Assembly (NCBI GenBank): GCA_025766275.1
Contig: JAFKAC010000010.1
Span: 310,001 to 374,000 of the forward strand
Length of the DNA: 64,000 bases
Direction: 5' to 3'
Source: Lactarius indigo
Lineage: Eukaryota > Basidiomycota > Agaricomycetes > Russulales > Russulaceae
The notes beneath the pieces are model-generated. The model saw only the letters and a list, made by a program, of their open reading frames with translations. It did not search any database and was not told the origin of the DNA. The position numbers and the translations under genes were made by a program. Shown one piece after another: positions 24,088 to 35,375 of the stretch (position 1 is the first letter of the stretch; each line of letters starts with the position of its first letter).

Positions 24088-25126
24088 ATGGCTTCATTCC
24101 TGCGTAGCTTCACCACTTCTGCTTCCGCAGCAAAAACGCCACTGTTAGTTGTCAAATTATCGGACATTTTTTGATCCCGTTACGCGTTTTGCTAACTCGG
24201 AGATTCCTCTCACTTTACCCTCTCTCGCTCTCTGTTGTGGGTGTGTGGTCTAGGGCGAATGTTTTCGTACGTTCGTTCTATTGTTTCTTTCCCGCTTTTA
24301 CTTTTCCGAACGCTGACGAGCAACCCCCGTTTCTCTCGTATCTTTTGTTTTACCTGCCTCCGTGTCTCGTGTCCGCGTCCGCATCCGTACAACACCCACA
24401 CCCGTCACCGCGCTGTCACGATTTGTTCGCGGGTGCAGTTCAACATTGCCATCGACTCAAAACCAGCGGGCCGAATCGTGTTTCGTCTGTTCGATGACGT
24501 GGTACCACGCACGGCGCAGAATTTCCGCGAGCTCGCAACGGGCCAGCACGGATTCGGATATGCGCAGAGCTCGTTCCATCGGATCATCCCTAACGTGTGT
24601 TGAACTCCATTATTTCAACACACTTTTTATTAACCGCGTGCCTCAAAGTTCATGTTGCAAGGTGGCGACTTTACGCGGCACAATGGGACCGGTGGACGCT
24701 CTATCTATGGCGAACGATTCCAAGGTGCGGCATACGTATCCTCCCCGCGGGGGTGCGAGTGTCGGGTGCTGCGATGCTGATGCTGGAATTTCCAAAAAAA
24801 TATCTCGTTACGCAGATGAGAACTTTAAGCTGAAGCACGACCGGCCTGGACTGCTCTCGATGGCCAACGCCGGGCCTGACACGAACGGATCCCAGGTAAC
24901 GTGCTGCGATTGGCTGGCGTGCGTGCGGGTTACTGAGGAGGGGCCCCACTTTATGTGACAGTTTTTCATCACCACGCAGGTGACTTCGTGGCTCGATGGC
25001 AAGCACGTGGTATTTGGAGAAGTAGTCGAAGGCATGGAGGTCGTGAAAGCTGTGGAGGCTGTTGGGACAGACTCCGGTGCTCCGAAGCATCAGGTGAAAA
25101 TTACGTCCTCAGGGGTAGCGTCCTGA
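24088..25126 (+). CDS. Cyclophilin-type peptidyl-prolyl cis-trans isomerase with mitochondrial-type leader
   Basis: Catalyses cis-trans isomerisation of X-Pro bonds. Exons: 24088 to about 24150, 24439-24594, 24649-24724, 24816-24895 and 24962-25126, roughly 179 residues. The first exon encodes [16 protein letters not shown], a Ser/Thr/Arg-rich amphipathic leader typical of mitochondrial import. The isomerase core begins FNIAID and keeps the active-site signature [15 protein letters not shown] (catalytic Arg, Phe, Gln), [16 protein letters not shown], and [11 protein letters not shown] with the Trp that binds cyclosporin A. The first intron is long (about 290 nt) and its donor is not a good consensus: both GTTGTC (24148) and GTCAAA (24151) keep phase. 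The acceptor before FMLQGG is AAAG, also unusual. A further small exon in the first intron cannot be excluded. The core call is secure; mitochondrial location is an inference. Confidence 0.9.
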
Positions 25127-25689
25127 AAGTGGTCGGTTTCATGATTGCAGCCAGCTAGCCCCCCAAATATACCTCTCCACAAGTACAGGTGTGAGAATGA
25201 CAATTCTCAAGTACTCGTGTACGTCATGATGCATGTGGGTAAAACGTTCACACCCACGACTGCCCGGTTTGGCAAATGTGGCACTAGCCGCCGTCATTTG
25301 ACATCCTTCGATTCATCGGGACAAGAACACGAAGTTTGTGACAAAAAAAGCACCGAAAGAAGGGATCACTGTTCAGGCTAAACAGATTTCCCTGTTCCAT
25401 CCACCGCGCGGAACAGTCGCAAAGGAAATGTAACCTAGTGAACTGAGCTGCCTTGTTCATTGGGAGGGGCCGATCACCAGAAACGGAATGGAGGATGGAT
25501 GACAAGACTCGGTGATACGTGCCCACATTAACCTGACCAGATTAGATCCGGCCCAGAACCAGGAGATCCCATGAGATCCGAATATGCAACACCCATCTCC
25601 CATCCACCCCTCGCGCTCAAAAAGCCCATGCGACATCACCTCCTTCCCCATTCCCGCCCCTTCTCTTCCCACAAATCACTCCCTCCACA
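25127..25689. other. Intergenic between cyclophilin and monooxygenase
   Basis: About 560 bp containing the cyclophilin 3' end and the monooxygenase promoter. A C-rich, pyrimidine-biased stretch (25590-25690) precedes the start codon, a common feature of fungal promoters. No gene or repeat seen. Confidence 0.45.
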
Positions 25690-27382
25690 ATGCAGAGCCC
25701 GCACCCGCACCCTCCTTCCCAGATCGCATCAGAGGTCCCCATCGAGAAGGTCGCCCCGCTCTATGACGGTCGCCGTGCTGCTCTCAGCCTCAACATCATC
25801 GTCGTTGGCGCCGGCCTCGGCGGTCTCGCCGCCACCCACTCCCTCGCACAAGCCGGCCACCGCGTGACCCTCCTCGAGGCCGCCGCCCGCCTTGGCGACG
25901 TTGGCGCAGGCATCCAAGTCTCTCCCAACCAGTCACGGCTCCTCATCCGCTGGGGTCTCGGCCCCGCGCTCGCCGCCACCGCCGTGCAGCCCGAGGCAAT
26001 CGTCTTCCGCCGCTACAACACCGGCGAGCGCGTCGGGTACAGCCACTGGGGCTCAGATATGATCCCAGAGCACGGCGCCCCTTACTACCACATCCACCGC
26101 GCCGACTACCACACCCTCCTCCATCGTCTTGCCCTCGCCGCACCCGGCGTCCACGTGCGCCTCGGCGCCACCGTCCGTGACGTGCAGCCAGACCCTGCCG
26201 TCAGGGGCGGACCCTCAGTCACGCTTGCGTCGGGCGAGGTCCTCTATGCCGACGTCGTCATCGCTGCCGACGGCGTCAAGAGCGTGATACAGAAGATCGT
26301 CACGGGCCGCGACGATAACCCGACGCCCACGGGCGACGCTGCGTACCGCGCGACCATCCCGACTGACCTCATGATCCGCGACCCCGAGCTCCGTCCGTTT
26401 GTCGAGACGCCGGAGATGACCGGCTGGATGGCCCCTGGCCGCCACCTCATGGCTTATTGTATCGTGCGTTAACAAGTACCATTCTCGGCAAAACAAAGTT
26501 TTCGGGTGCTGACGATTTGATGTAAACAAAAATGCAGCGCGCGAAAAAGGAGTACAATATGGTGTTGCTCCACCCAGACGACGGATCCGTCGAGTCGTGG
26601 ACCCAGGAAGGCAGTGGCGATAAGATGCGCGCTGATTTTGCGGACTTTGAGCCTCGGTAAGTTTGTCGTAATGTCGCGAAGATTTGCCGTACTGACGCGC
26701 GCATCGTGTTTACAGCGTGCAGAAGCTCCTGAGCTTCGTCAAGTCGACACTCAAGTGGCGCCTCATGGACCGTGCGCCCCTGCCGACATGGGTGCATCCA
26801 GAAGGCCGGGTAGCGCTCTTGGGCGATTCGTGCCACCCTATGCTTGTGCGTTCCCCGCCTCTGCTATCTATCGGGTGGCATCTAACCGACCTCCCACGCA
26901 GCCTTATCGCGCACAAGGTGCCGCCATGGCCATCGAAGATGCCGCCGTCCTCGGCGATCTCTTCTCACGCGTCTCATCCTTGAAACAAGTCCCTGCTCTC
27001 CTGCAAGCATACCAGGACCTCCGGTACGTGCACCTTCTCTTCGTCGGCTTCCCAGAATTCTGATCAGAGGTACCAAATCAGTCTTCCGCGTGCAACGGCG
27101 ACTCAGCAATCGTCCCGCCTGAACCAGAAGATCTTCCATCTTGATGACGGGCCTGAGCAGCGCGCGCGTGACGCGGCCATGCGCGCCGCAATGGCCGCGG
27201 AGCTCGAGGGCAAGCCGATTTCCGCGCATGGGAACCCGAACCAGTGGGCGGACCGCGCGAAGAACCGGACGCAGTTCAGCTACGATGCCTATGTCGCGGT
27301 CGAGCGGTGGTGGATCAACGGTGGGCGCAAGCAGATCGAGAGGGCCGCACGCACCGAGACGCCGCTCAGGACACGCCTGTGA
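25690..27382 (+). CDS. FAD-dependent monooxygenase, salicylate-hydroxylase-like (group A flavoprotein)
   Basis: Expected to hydroxylate an aromatic substrate using NAD(P)H and O2. Exons 25690-26463, 26538-26656, 26716-26845, 26902-27023 and 27082-27382 join in frame to 481 residues. The Rossmann FAD motif VVGAGLGGLAATHSLAQAG starts at about residue 38, with the acidic end of the second strand at LLEAAARLGDVGAGIQ. The DG motif is VIAADGVKS and the GD motif is VALLGDSCHPMLPYRAQGA, followed by AIEDAAVLG; all three hallmarks of the family are there. The C-terminal ~90 residues include a YDAYVAVERWWINGG segment seen in fungal members. The substrate cannot be told from sequence. No biosynthetic cluster genes lie next to it, so general aromatic catabolism is more likely than a dedicated metabolite pathway. 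No signal peptide; cytosolic. Confidence 0.9.
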
Positions 27383-27712
27383 AGCTCCGGCGACATGGTT
27401 CTTGGTTCATGTGGAGTTGTTCGGGTGGCGAGGAGGGAGGAGTCTTGCCAGGATCTATGCACCTCGCTATCCACGCTGATCTCCCTCCCCACCGCAAATC
27501 TGTATTTTTGCAGTTGTCATCATTAATCTGGATTTGTACACTTTTCACGTTGTTCGTATAGACTGTACAAATGTACAAAAATGCAATTTTTAGATTGTTT
27601 CCGAATCGGATCTAGCGGACCGGCAGCTGGCAGGGGGAAAACAAAATTGACAACTTGGACACTGGATAGACTGAGAGATCCTTATCACTGAGCACACGAG
27701 AGACCGTTCACG
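27383..27712. other. Short intergenic region upstream of EFM7-like gene
   Basis: About 330 bp with no gene. It holds the monooxygenase 3' UTR and the promoter of the methyltransferase gene. Confidence 0.4.
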
Positions 27713-28802
27713 ATGGCCGACGATGTTGGTGTGGAAAGAGGCGAGGATGACGAGCACCTCATGCTAGATGCGATCTTCCCAGTGAGTCCAAGATCTCTCA
27801 ATCATCATCAACCATCTCATACAGTACTATCCTATAGGAACCCCCGCGTCCACCATCGCCCGAACCGACGATCGCGGTATACGAGAGCAGTGTTACCGAC
27901 GCCGAATCGCCCCGCCCGTGGAGCACGATCACCGTGCGGCTCGTAGGGAGCCACCCGCTCTGGGGCCACTACCTGTGCGTGTGTACCCACCATTCCACTG
28001 ACCCAGCAAGCACCCCTAAAAGAAACACGCAGGTGGAACGCCGCCCGCGCGCTGGCGCGCTACCTCGAGCGCACGCCAACGCTCTTTCGTGGGCTCAACG
28101 TACTCGAGCTCGGCGCAGGCGCAGGCCTGCCGGGACTCGTCACCGCCAAGAGCGGCGCGCGGACCGTTTGCGTCTCTCCACTCCATCTCCACGATCATCT
28201 GAATTGAATTGAAGGGGAGATGCTAGGTGGTGCTGACGGATTACCCCGATCGCGCGCTCGTGGACAATATGGCGCATAACGTCGCGCAGAACGGCGTCGA
28301 CTCGGAGCACGTAGCAGTGCTCGGGTACGTCTGGGGCCGACCCGTCGAGCCGCTCTTTGAGCCGCTGTCGCGGACGGCGGACGCGACCAAGTTCGGTCTG
28401 ATCATACTCTCGGACCTCATCTTCAACCACTCGCAGGTACGCGTTTGAAAACTCCACCCTCGCCGATAGTGACGATAAGGGTTTTTTTTCTTAAGCACCG
28501 CGCGTTGCTCTGGACGTGCGAGCGCGCGATCGCGTCGCGCGGGTGCGTGCTGGTGTTTTTCACGCACCATAGACCGCCCCTCGCAGAGCGCGACATGGCG
28601 TTTTTCGAGATGGCTAGGGAGACGGGGTGGGCGTGCGAAAAGGTACTCACGGAGCGCTTTGCGGTACGTTTCGGTTCGGTAGTTATCTTCCGTTTTCATG
28701 AAACGCCTTTCTTAGCCTATGTTTCCGGAGGAAACGGGAGAAGAGGAGGTGCGATCGACGGTGCATGGGTGGAAGCTCACTCGGAGTTTAGGAGGAGACT
28801 AG
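27713..28802 (+). CDS. EFM7: Protein N-terminal and lysine methyltransferase EFM7 (Nnt1 family)
   Basis: Family 16 seven-beta-strand methyltransferase; the yeast member methylates the N-terminus and nearby lysine of elongation factor eEF1A. Six exons join in frame: 27713-27781, 27838-27974, 28033-28165, 28227-28436, 28496-28663 and 28716-28802, giving 267 residues, close to yeast EFM7. Seen in order: LWGHYLWNAARALARYLE, SAM-binding motif I VLELGAGAGLPGLV, VLTDYPDRALVDNM (acidic loop after strand 2), GYVWG, the family signature IILSDLIFNHSQH, then VFFTHHRPPLAERDMAFFE, and a closing MFPEETGEEEVRSTVHGWKLT. The older literature name is nicotinamide N-methyltransferase. Cytosolic by inference. The intron 3 donor (GTTTGC) is weak, but the protein reads through perfectly. 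Confidence 0.9.
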
Positions 28803-29848
28803 CTGACCGACAGATTGTAGATGAAAGACGAATGTTTATGCTTATCGACCTCACTTCATTTTCGAGGGATCTGGTTTGTCGGAGATACCATTGCGTGCCA
28901 GTGAAGAGAGAGAACTGTCCGAGTAAATGTCACACGGGAGCGAAAACAGATGTGATTGCCAGTCCGTCCTTACACATAAGGGCACCCAATACTTGCATGT
29001 GTCAGCCAAAAGGAAGTCCGTCGAAGAGCACGGGGTATAAATATGGTCACGAGGGTTCTAATAGTGGGAACGAACATGCACGAGGAATGTAGTAAGCTCT
29101 ACAAATACAATATTAAGTATGGGCCTCAGTCTGCCGACGTCATGCGACCCAAACCAGGAGTTGATGGCTCAAGGACGTATGGGTGCGGCGCGACCTGCTC
29201 CCTGGACAAGTGTACCCCATATCTGAAACGGCACAGCGGCACGGAGTAGTGGGGGACGTAACTCACTTTGGATGTTCGGGGTCGCTAACCTGGCAGAGTA
29301 CCTCGATCGAGGCAATCTCGCGGTAGGGCTTGAGTGCAGCGTGAAGATTGATCGTGATGGGGATGACCCAAGGTCTCCGAGATCGTAAGGACGGTCTCCC
29401 ATGCGTGCTTAACACGCATATAGTTCCGATATTAGAGGAGTCGCAAAGGGAGAGGACAAAGCACAGAAAGTCAGTCGTAGCGCGTAAATACGGGAAGCAA
29501 CAAGGATGGTGTCTAGATTTCCAGAGAGCCTAAGATAATGAGCTGTTCGGGCTCGCCTAGCACATCACAGCGTTTTATAAACCAGGGAGCGGCGTCGAGA
29601 ACAACATTAGATCGCGGGCCCCTCTAAGCTTTGGTATTGAAAAAGCTACCAGCGGTATTACCTAGACACGGTATGGCGATATTAGAGACTCGCGATGAAG
29701 CTGTGAAGTACAGTAGTTGAGCGAGGGTTACCGCAAGTTCGAAGCGGGACAGAGACGGGATGTTCAAATTGGCGCCACGTGATTGGCACCCGCACACGCC
29801 CGAAGACGACCGACAACCTCTCCCGCCGAACCCTCACTCACGCCGAAA
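28803..29848. other. Intergenic, no gene seen
   Basis: About 1.05 kb between the EFM7-like and CybS genes. The first ~290 bp stays open in one frame as read-through of the methyltransferase intron/exon frame but has no family match. The small frames at 29043-29249 and 29348-29533 are unsupported. Confidence 0.4.
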
Positions 29849-30612
29849 ATGGCCTCCACCGTCGTCTTGCGCCAGTCTCTAGCAGCTACCAAGCGTCCCC
29901 TCGTCTCTCTCCAACTCCAACAACTCAGTGCGTTAGCCTTTTCTCTTTTGCCCCATCTTCGGAGTTGAACACAAATGCGCCCCACACAGCACGTCGCTCG
30001 TCCACCAACTTTGCCTACGTTCCTGGCGGTCGTAAGTCTCTCTCCCCTCCCACTGCCCACCTACCTACTAATTTTTTTGACTAGCGATCTATAAAGGCAC
30101 GGTGAACGATCCGACGACGTTCCCGCCGCCGTCCAAGTCGCACGGCTCGTATCACTGGTCTTTCGAGCGCCTTCTCGCCGCGGGCCTCGTCCCACTCACC
30201 ACAGCCGCCTTTGTTACCTCCGGCTCGTCCGCGCCTCTCATCGACGGACTCCTCGGCGTCAGCCTCATCGTACACAGCCACATTGGCGTGCGTTTTCCTT
30301 CTTTCATTACCCCCCAACGCATTGTTGACGTTTGGGAAAGTTTGATGCGGTCTTGGTGGATTACCTCCACAAGCGCAAGTTCCCTACACTTGGTCCTCTG
30401 TTTACTTGGACGCTTCGCGTGACGACGCTTGCCGTCGGCGTGGGGGTGTACCAGTTCAATACGAACGATATCGGTGCGTGTCTGCATTTATGACAAACAC
30501 GTGCGCACGAGAGAGCGTGCCCGTACCTTCTCGCGCGCGCGCCGCTTTCTTCACGACTGATGATTGTCTTCTAGGTTTGACGGAACTCATCCGCCGCGTA
30601 TGGACTGCATAA
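29849..30612 (+). CDS. SDH4: Succinate dehydrogenase membrane anchor subunit, CybS (SdhD/SDH4)
   Basis: Anchors complex II in the mitochondrial inner membrane and contributes to heme b and ubiquinone binding. Five exons join in frame: 29849-29927, 29990-30031, 30085-30287, 30341-30473 and 30575-30612, 164 residues. The N-terminus (MASTVVLRQSLAATKRPL..) is a typical import presequence, with a likely cleavage near RRSSTNFAYVPGG. The mature part has HWSFERLLAAGLVPLTTAAF (first membrane helix), a second helix ending in HSHIGFDAVLVDYLHKRKF, where the second His matches the heme ligand position and Asp-Tyr matches the quinone-site pair of CybS, and a third helix from TWTLRVTTLAVGVGVY. The intron before FDAVLVDY ends with a weak AAAG acceptor. 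An upstream in-frame ATG at 29783 is ignored because it would precede the presequence with a Pro/Arg-rich stretch. Confidence 0.92.
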
Positions 30613-31440
30613 GCGGGCTTCTCTCTATTTCTCATAAACGCTCGCGTGTACTAGAACCAACAACCAGCACCAAAGTAAACTTTTTTTTTTAGCTTGCCTT
30701 CGTGCGATTGAATCAGAAAAAGAAGACATCATATTCACATACAAAGACTATTCACATGGATCCTAAAAGATTACTAGTTTGGGTGCGTATGGTACGAAGC
30801 CGAATAATCAAACATGATATAGGGATACAATTGGAAGACACCTTCGCCGGTCACTGGACTCTTGCTCGTTATTTTGAACTCGTTAAAAACTTGTCGTCAT
30901 CCGTTCCTCCCGATCCCACGATGTGACTTTGACCTTCTGAGGAGGTAACGGGTATCTGCCACAACGTGGCCAATTGACACTATGCGATGCCGGCTCCTAC
31001 CGGCAATATCACTGCTATGACGGCACGAATCAAGGACAGGCGTTAGTTATGAGGACATTCCTCAAACAGTTCCAACTCACAAAGACGCGTGAGCACCCGG
31101 TCGAGCAGATGCGCCGCCGAGAAGACGGACGCGGTCTTAGCGATGACGTCGACGAACGCGGTGTAGAGGAGCATGGTGGATAGGTGGATGTGACGGTAGT
31201 ATGCCGTGTTGTGGTAACGATGAGGACGTTCGGCGCGGGAAAGGAGAACAACGAGTAACGGAACCACTTTTGCGGCCTACGTCTGGGGCTGCTGGAGATT
31301 TGGGGGGTTCACAGTCGGAAATGGGGTTCTTTGTGAAGGTGGGAGGTAGTGGGAGGGGGGGGCGCCTTGAGAGAGAAGCTGGAGGATAGGGGTTCAAAGT
31401 GGGTTTGATATATACTCTTCTCTTAACTGGCTGACACGGA
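30613..31440. other. CybS 3' flank; one doubtful minus-strand frame
   Basis: About 830 bp. A minus-strand frame around 31043-31267 contains a hydrophobic, reasonable-looking segment (STMLLYTAFVDVIAKTASVF) that could be part of a small membrane protein, but I recognise no family and cannot define a gene. Otherwise no feature. Confidence 0.3.
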
Positions 31441-34400
31441 ATGGCCCTTGGCCCTGCAGGGAAACTTCTTGCTTTGTTGCGACTGCATCGGAGTTGTGCG
31501 GAAAGGGATAAGACAAGGTTTCGCGGTACCGCCCGTACATGCATTCATGTGAGCACCGTTACAGGATATACTTGGCACGCCTGCAGTTCATATGACGTTC
31601 TCATTTTTCGTTTTGGAACGTTTTGGAATCATAGAGAACACTGTAGCCTCCGTTTTTCTCCGTCGTTCCTCAGTTCGGGTGTTTCTATATGAATTTGCAG
31701 GTGCAGGGTGCTTCGCACGCCTCCCGTTCATCGCCTGTGCGTCGCCTGCACAAGGGAGGAGGAGCTTCGTTCGGCTCCGCTGTCCAAGAACAGATTAGAA
31801 CAGAATAGATCCGTGCTCATGACTAACCTTGGTCGGCATGAAGTGGAACTATCTCGAGTCATCGGATCCACATCTCGCAAGGGGCTAGGCCCCGGAAGGA
31901 AGGCCCGGGCTCCGAAGCTCAGAGTTTCACCAACACTGCCACACATTGCGCGCGCCACATCTGGGTTGCAGGGGTGGATGCTGCGAACGTTTCAAGTCCT
32001 CAGCTGTACACCAAAAAAGGGACAGAGATTCTCTGTGACGATCGGCGCAGCGGGGTGGAGCTCGGAATCATCGATTTGTCATTCCTATCGGACCCGAGCA
32101 CTTTCGTATCGCTGAGAGTCCGTTCACCTCTTGGTAACTTGCATGACTAGAATGTAACGATGAGAGATGTGCGGAGAGAGACTCTGTCCCTCTCTGCGTT
32201 GAATTTAGCGGTTAAAATACTACAGGAAAAAGCGCTTGCACGTCGTACTTACCATCAGAAAAAATCACACCCTCCTTGTACTAAGGCCAGAAATAATTAA
32301 TGACACACTTTATAGAGTTACTCCAGCATTATTCAGCCCACTGAAAGAAAAGTTCGATGAGTGAAATCCAATGGACAAACTTTGGAAATTGGTTATGCCC
32401 AGAACTTCAGAGGCATTGCTCGGATTTGGTGGGAAAGGGGAAATGAGATAGAGCTACAGGAGAGGCTCTCACAACCTCGATTTAAGAATACCTTCAAAAA
32501 AGACCACCTTTCCTGGGCTGTTGACACAATTAATCAATCCCTGAATCCTCCCACACTATTGAGACCACCATTTCCTGAAGAGTGGTGCATCTCTCCCAAG
32601 GCCCATGGAAAACGCCCAGCAAAAGAGTTGGAGCTGGACAGCAGTTATGGAGATGCCAGCATACAGGAGGCAGTGTAGCATTGCGTGCGCAATTACTCTA
32701 GTACAAGGAAAAATCCTTCTCTTTCCTCCTTTCAGTCATTCGTCTTTTCCATCTCGCAACTCCTGTGGTCTCTTCCTGGTCCCACAAAATTCCGAGTGAT
32801 ACAGCCCTCCTGTTCTTATTTTGTCTCCAATAGATAGTACACACGGCCCGAGCCGTTGTCTACATTCAGCTCATTCTGAATGGCGTTGGAAATGTAGATC
32901 TGTGTGGCACGCCAACGGCGATAGCGCATGTACCAAGCCATTGCGACGAGAAGGAGGACTGAGCGCGAAAGGTTTGTTGAGCGATGTGAAACAGAGGAGA
33001 GGAGGTTATACGTACCGAGGACGACGCCGAGTCCTGCATGTGCTGCGACACTTAGGGTGCAGTGTCCATTGCCGTGCCTTTGAGAGAGAGGTCCAGTTGT
33101 GCATATGGATGAACGAGACCACCGGGAGGCGTACCGATCGACCGAGCAGTCTGCCCCGACACTGGGAAGGAGACCAGCAAGCAGAATGGTTACTATGCTG
33201 TGGGTCAGCGCTCTGCTGAAGGTCGATGTGCGTCCGACTGCAGTATGGTCACGCGAGTCGAAAAGTGCGTGAGTATAGAAGCGGCCACAAAGCGAGAAAA
33301 GCACTTGTCGACATTATTTTAACTCGAAAGAGAGAGATGGAATGACACAACAAATGAAGGGAAAGAAAGGACTTAGTGAGACCAGAGGCGAAGTTTTATA
33401 ATAAGTAGAGTAGACCTTGGAGTAGGCGGTTCAATGTCCTTAATCATCATGCAGCTGTCGTAAACCTCACATGGACAAGATGTAGTGGTCGAAGGCGCAA
33501 GCGCCTCCGGCACTTCCCCACCCAGACAGAACTATTAATGAGAAACCTTGATTGATGTCGACTATGTGACGAATATGTTGTAAGATTGGGAGAACATTCA
33601 CTAGAATGGCAGAGATAGGCATGAGAACCGCTGAGGTAATCGAAGTCCGTGTTTACGATTTGCCCATTCTTGGGTCTGCCAAGAGAAAGTTGCCAGTACA
33701 TTCCAGGATCTGAACGGCAAGGCCTAGTGGCGGTGCAACGGACCAGGAAACCAGTCAATAAGGACGGCATGACTCTTTTAGGACACAGTTACGTTGTGGG
33801 TAACGTCGAAAGCAGTATGTCATGGTGTATCGCTGTGCCAGAGCGCGCAGGACTCATTAGTTCACATGTTCGCAGACAAAGCGATAAGGTTGGGTAAGAT
33901 TCAGCACAGCACTATTAAAACAGAGTAGATCCGTATGAAAAGTACAACAGCCAGCACAGGTTCGAGTCCAAGTTGGTGTGTAGTCCACTGTCGTTGAACT
34001 GGGGGAGATACCGTGTGGTAATGCATCGTCGTCGAACTTGATACGGTCGTAACCTTGACTGGGGGCGAGCCTGGTGGAGGTGGGTAGTACTGCGATGGCG
34101 AGCCAGCGGGCTAACACACAAGCATATCAACGTCAATGGTCAGGAGGAGCGGGGGAGACGAAGTCGGACGAAACGGGTCGAATCCTGCATTCGGGTCGTA
34201 CGCGCAGTCGAGGACACTACCGGAGCCGCCATGCGCCTGCGGCAGATATTGAGATCCACAAGGCGGCTATCTGCCGTAGCCGTTCTATATGCCCCAACGC
34301 TACGCTGGTTCTGCTGGACGTAGGCAAGATTGGCCTGTGCGGGGCGCCGCCGGCGATAGGTGACTAATGAAAAGACTAGCGCGAGAAAGAGAAGGACTGA

Positions 34401-34913
34401 ACGCGCAAGTCCGTTGAGTGACATAAAACATGATGAGAAGGCTGTGCGCACAGAAGTCGAGACCGATTCCTGCACGTGCTGCTGAGCGTAAGCGGTCGCA
34501 GTGCTCAAAACCCTCCTTGTGATAAGAAGCATTCCGTTGGTATAGGGGGAGATTAAGATCAGCGGGGGGCGTACGAATCAAGTCGGCAGTCTGCTCTGCT
34601 CTGACACCAGAGAGGAGACCTGCGAGAAGAATGGCTGCAATGATGCGGGCCAGTGTATCGCTGAAGGATGTGCGTCCGACTGTAGAGCGGCTACGCGACG
34701 TGCGTGAGTACACAGAAGCGACGACATAGCGAGAAGAAAAGAAAAAGCATCTGTCAACATTTTTCTAATAAGATGCCGGACAAGACGAGCAAGACGAAGA
34801 GGTGGGGTTGTACGATGAGGGATGAGAGAGAGAGGAATAGCCAAGTCAACGAAGCCACCTTAATCTGTGTAAGTGTTGGCCTCGAATGTCAACGTAGGGA
34901 GACGATCATTCGG
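31441..34913. other. Duplicated sequence of uncertain coding status
   Basis: Two diverged copies of a minus-strand segment lie at about 32816-33305 and 34290-34760. Translated on the minus strand both show VGRTS.. followed by a hydrophobic ILLAGLL segment, then an A-x-AGIG/AGLG turn, and an LSRSVLLLVA / LARSVLLFLA membrane-like stretch followed by Arg-rich residues. The second half is in a different frame in the two copies, so either an intron or a frameshift separates the halves. A short further match (ACGGATCTA.TCTGTT, minus strand) ties about 31800 to about 33925, suggesting a tandem duplication of roughly 1.5-2.1 kb. No known family; could be a lineage-specific membrane-protein gene pair or its relics. 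Confidence 0.4.
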
Positions 34914-35017
34914 GCCTGCTTAGCTCAGTGGTAGAGCGCGTCACTTGTATGTTCTTGCGGGGTAATCCACCATGAACCTGCATGACGAGGTCAGTCGTTC
35001 AAACCGGCTAGTTGGCA
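34914..35017 (+). tRNA. tRNA-Thr (anticodon UGU), intron-containing
   Basis: Acceptor stem 34914-34920 pairs with 35010-35016 (one T-T mismatch and one G-T pair), discriminator A at 35017. D arm GCTC/GAGC (34923-34937) with the AGTGGTA loop and internal box A. The anticodon stem CGTCA (34939-34943) pairs with TGACG (34983-34987). The anticodon TGT is at 34946-34948, with U33 before it and A37 after it. A 32-nt intron, 34950-34981, sits one base 3' of the anticodon at the canonical position. T arm AGTCG-TTCAAAC-CGGCT carries box B. No CCA is encoded, as expected for a eukaryote. Confidence 0.92.
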
Positions 35018-35022
35018 TTTTT
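35018..35022 (+). terminator. RNA polymerase III terminator of tRNA-Thr
   Basis: A run of five T directly after the tRNA discriminator base, the standard pol III stop signal. Confidence 0.85.
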
Positions 35023-35375
35023 ATTACCCCCCTTTACTTTTTGCTGTCTTTTCTATAAGGATTTCCCGTTGCTGTACAGAGAATTCCATCCAATTCCTGT
35101 GTTTTATGAAAATTAAAATGGAGGTGCGGCGAGCCTGTAAAGCTAGTATCAGTGACTAGCACGACGCTTAAAACCCTCCCGATTTCCCCCAACTGGGGAT
35201 ATTAGAGAATGGATCGTGTTTACCACTGTCAAGCGTGTGATCTATGATACATTTGCTTCTATACATACAATATGTACCCGGTCGATCGGGCTACCTACAC
35301 ACACGCACCACGATCGCATCACATCGCCAGCACGACCTCGACATGACACCCCTCCCCCAAGTTCCGCACCAGGAT
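35023..35375. other. Intergenic between tRNA-Thr and LRR gene
   Basis: About 350 bp with no gene; it presumably holds the 3' UTR of the minus-strand LRR gene. Confidence 0.4.

Noticed and set aside
31043..31267. Minus-strand ORF with a hydrophobic stretch, possible small mitochondrial membrane protein
   Set aside because: I recognise no family, and no splice-linked exons or second supporting signal can be seen.
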